A stretch of DNA of 43,950 bases from Sphingobacterium sp. Its GTDB lineage: Bacteria > Bacteroidota > Bacteroidia > Sphingobacteriales > Sphingobacteriaceae. How positions within the stretch are numbered: the stretch's first letter is position 1; each line of letters starts with the position of its first letter. Below are positions 42,726 through 43,950 of the stretch, one piece after another. The stretch covers positions 1 through 43,950 of the forward strand of contig JAITLV010000324.1 in the NCBI GenBank assembly GCA_031277685.1, written 5' to 3'. Below the pieces are notes generated by a model that saw only the letters and a program-made list of their open reading frames with translations, searched no databases and was not told the origin of the DNA. A program made the position numbers and the translations under genes.

Positions 42726-43418
42726 ATGAAAAAACTTCTCATTTTTAGTTTTATTGGAATTTTATTTTTAACGGGTTTAACCGCCTCAGCTCAGTTCTCA
42801 AAACCATTAAGTGTTGGAGCAGGTGCAGGTAGTACCATCAATTTAACAGATTTAGGGAATATAGAATCCAAATTTGCATTTTATGGAGAATTGGATTATC
42901 TATTCACACCTTTCATTTCTGTTGGATTGCATGGAGAAAAAGGGACATTGGCTGGAAATGGATATGATAGTGATTTTAAGAATAGATATTTTGCTGGAAA
43001 TATAAATGGAAAAATCCGTGTAGGTCAATTTTTGGGTGAAGCTAAAAATTATAGCTATTATACACTACAAGCAAATATGCTATCTCGTATCCTTTCTAAT
43101 GTGTATCTAGGAGCTGGAGTAGGATTGGTTAAAAATCGCATTACTAGAAATATTTCGCAATACTACGCAAACTATTTGGAATCCGTGGGAGGAGAGATAA
43201 GTAATGATGTAGGTAAAATTCATTTTGTAGTCCCTTTAAATGTGGGCGTTGATATTCCATTTGGTCGTACCCTGTATGGGCCACAATGGGCAATTAATGT
43301 TAATTATCAGCACACTTTAACGTTTAACGATAATCTTGATGGCATTATTAATAGCAATAATGATCAATACGGACTGATATCTGTTGGTGTAAAATACGCT
43401 CTATTTAACCTTAAGTAG
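42726..43418 (+). CDS. Outer-membrane beta-barrel protein
   Basis: The 230-residue protein has a classic signal peptide cut after TASA (near residue 22). A series of amphipathic beta strands with alternating aromatic residues follows (FAFYGELDYLF, YSYYTLQANML, GLISVGVKYALFNLK). Length and pattern resemble the eight-stranded OmpA/OmpW-like barrels common in Bacteroidota. No enzyme motif is visible. It has its own transcript, as a strong terminator lies upstream; the only promoter hint is TAATTTTA at 42705. A link to polysaccharide export is possible but unsupported. Confidence 0.75.
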   Translation: MKKLLIFSFIGILFLTGLTASAQFSKPLSVGAGAGSTINLTDLGNIESKFAFYGELDYLFTPFISVGLHGEKGTLAGNGYDSDFKNRYFAGNINGKIRVGQFLGEAKNYSYYTLQANMLSRILSNVYLGAGVGLVKNRITRNISQYYANYLESVGGEISNDVGKIHFVVPLNVGVDIPFGRTLYGPQWAINVNYQHTLTFNDNLDGIINSNNDQYGLISVGVKYALFNLK

Positions 43419-43444
43419 GACAGTTTAAAATCTAAATAGTAAAA

Positions 43445-43950
43445 ATGATGAATATATTTAAGAAGTATAATAGCAATCGCCTTTTGGGACTTTTATCCTT
43501 AGCTATATTAATTGGTTTCGCCGCTTGTAAATCGAATACATCGATGTACAAGGCGCCCAAAGTAAATGCTTTTAGAGGTGGAAAACTTCCGCCGCCTCCA
43601 GGAATGGTTTATATCCCTTCCGGTACAATATTGTTCAAAGGGTCATTGGATAGCGGTAATGTGGGTAAAAACGTGAGCGTAAGTGCATTCTTTATTGATG
43701 AAGCAGAAGTGACGAATAAGCAATATCGCGAATTTGTGAACTGGGTTGCGGATTCCGTTGCCGTAACCGATTATTTAAATGATGACCAGTATTTCTTGGA
43801 TATTGCCGGTGAGCAGGTTGGTCAAAAGCGTATCAATTGGGCAAAGGTCAAAAAAGTATCGCCGATATGGAAAAGCAATGATCCAAGTATACAGGAGCGA
43901 ATCGCCCCCATGCTCGAAATGCAAGGCAATAGACGTGCACTCAATCCTGA
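43445..43950 (+). CDS. GldK/GldJ-like gliding and type IX secretion lipoprotein, 5' part
   Basis: The reading frame runs off the window after about 168 codons. It starts with a lipoprotein signal peptide (LLSLAILIGFAAC, lipidated cysteine near residue 28). It continues into a sulfatase-modifying-factor (SUMF1/FGE) domain: PPPPGMVYIPSGT, then FFIDEAEVTNKQYREFVNWVADS. This combination marks GldK and GldJ, outer-membrane lipoproteins of the gliding/type IX secretion machinery. The REFVNWV-DS segment looks more like GldK, but the missing part prevents a firm choice. ATG at 43445 is taken as start; the next codon is also ATG. Confidence 0.8.
   Translation, partial: MMNIFKKYNSNRLLGLLSLAILIGFAACKSNTSMYKAPKVNAFRGGKLPPPPGMVYIPSGTILFKGSLDSGNVGKNVSVSAFFIDEAEVTNKQYREFVNWVADSVAVTDYLNDDQYFLDIAGEQVGQKRINWAKVKKVSPIWKSNDPSIQERIAPMLEMQGNRRALNP

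Noticed and set aside
1..43950. Mobile element, tRNA or integration site that could explain the mosaic locus
   Set aside because: No transposase, integrase, tRNA-like cloverleaf or flanking direct repeats were recognised on either strand by eye.

Overview
The window reads as chromosome of a Bacteroidota bacterium, most likely Sphingobacteriaceae (Sphingobacterium- or Pedobacter-like). Supporting signs are start sites mostly lacking Shine-Dalgarno sequences, candidate promoters of the Bacteroidota type (TTTG, about 20 nt, TAnnTTTG), an FnlABC/CapEFG set with a WbuB-like transferase, Wza/Wzc proteins of the Bacteroidota kind, and a GldK/GldJ-like lipoprotein at the right edge. The genus is an inference. 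I saw no tRNA, rRNA, insertion sequence, phage gene or CRISPR array.

Almost everything makes surface polysaccharide, and there appear to be two loci side by side. Locus A (1-13460, all +) has the 3' end of an SLBB export protein, a kinase-less Wzz-like protein, a MurJ/MVF-type flippase, five or six glycosyltransferases, an EpsG-type polymerase and a hexapeptide acyltransferase. It ends with a DEDDh exonuclease, two tandem cytidylyltransferases and ManC (GDP-mannose supply).

A regulatory island (about 13500-17610) separates the loci. It holds a 7TMR-DISM/HisKA_2 sensor kinase and a LuxR-type response regulator on the - strand. On either side lies a copy of an unrecognised membrane-anchored protein family. 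Hairpin terminators close the first copy (shared with the regulator end) and the second.

Locus B (17760-42599) starts with UDP-glucose dehydrogenase. A winged-helix regulator follows, whose promoter sits inside a perfect 12-bp inverted repeat, and then a nearly gapless gene run to 38033. That run makes UDP-GalNAcA (TviC/WbpP and TviB/WbpO types) and UDP-L-FucNAc (FnlA, FnlB, FnlC, with a cupin gene inserted). It also encodes a second flippase, a nitroreductase, a pyruvyltransferase, a Wzy/ligase-type polymerase, glycosyltransferases, a secreted protein with hyaluronidase-like (GH56) motifs, and a WecA/WbpL-type initiating transferase. A convergent nucleotidyltransferase gene overlaps the end of the run by 4 bases. 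A separate promoter then drives wza and wzc, whose product ends in a Gly-Tyr repeat, closed by a strong terminator.

Working model (inference): locus B builds an undecaprenyl-linked repeat unit containing N-acetyl-L-fucosamine and a uronic acid, probably pyruvylated, which is flipped by Wzx, polymerised by Wzy and exported by Wza/Wzc. Locus A builds a second polymer with its own flippase and polymerase; its initiating enzyme is not in view. The right edge (42726 onward) leaves the polysaccharide genes with an outer-membrane beta-barrel protein and a gliding/type IX secretion lipoprotein.
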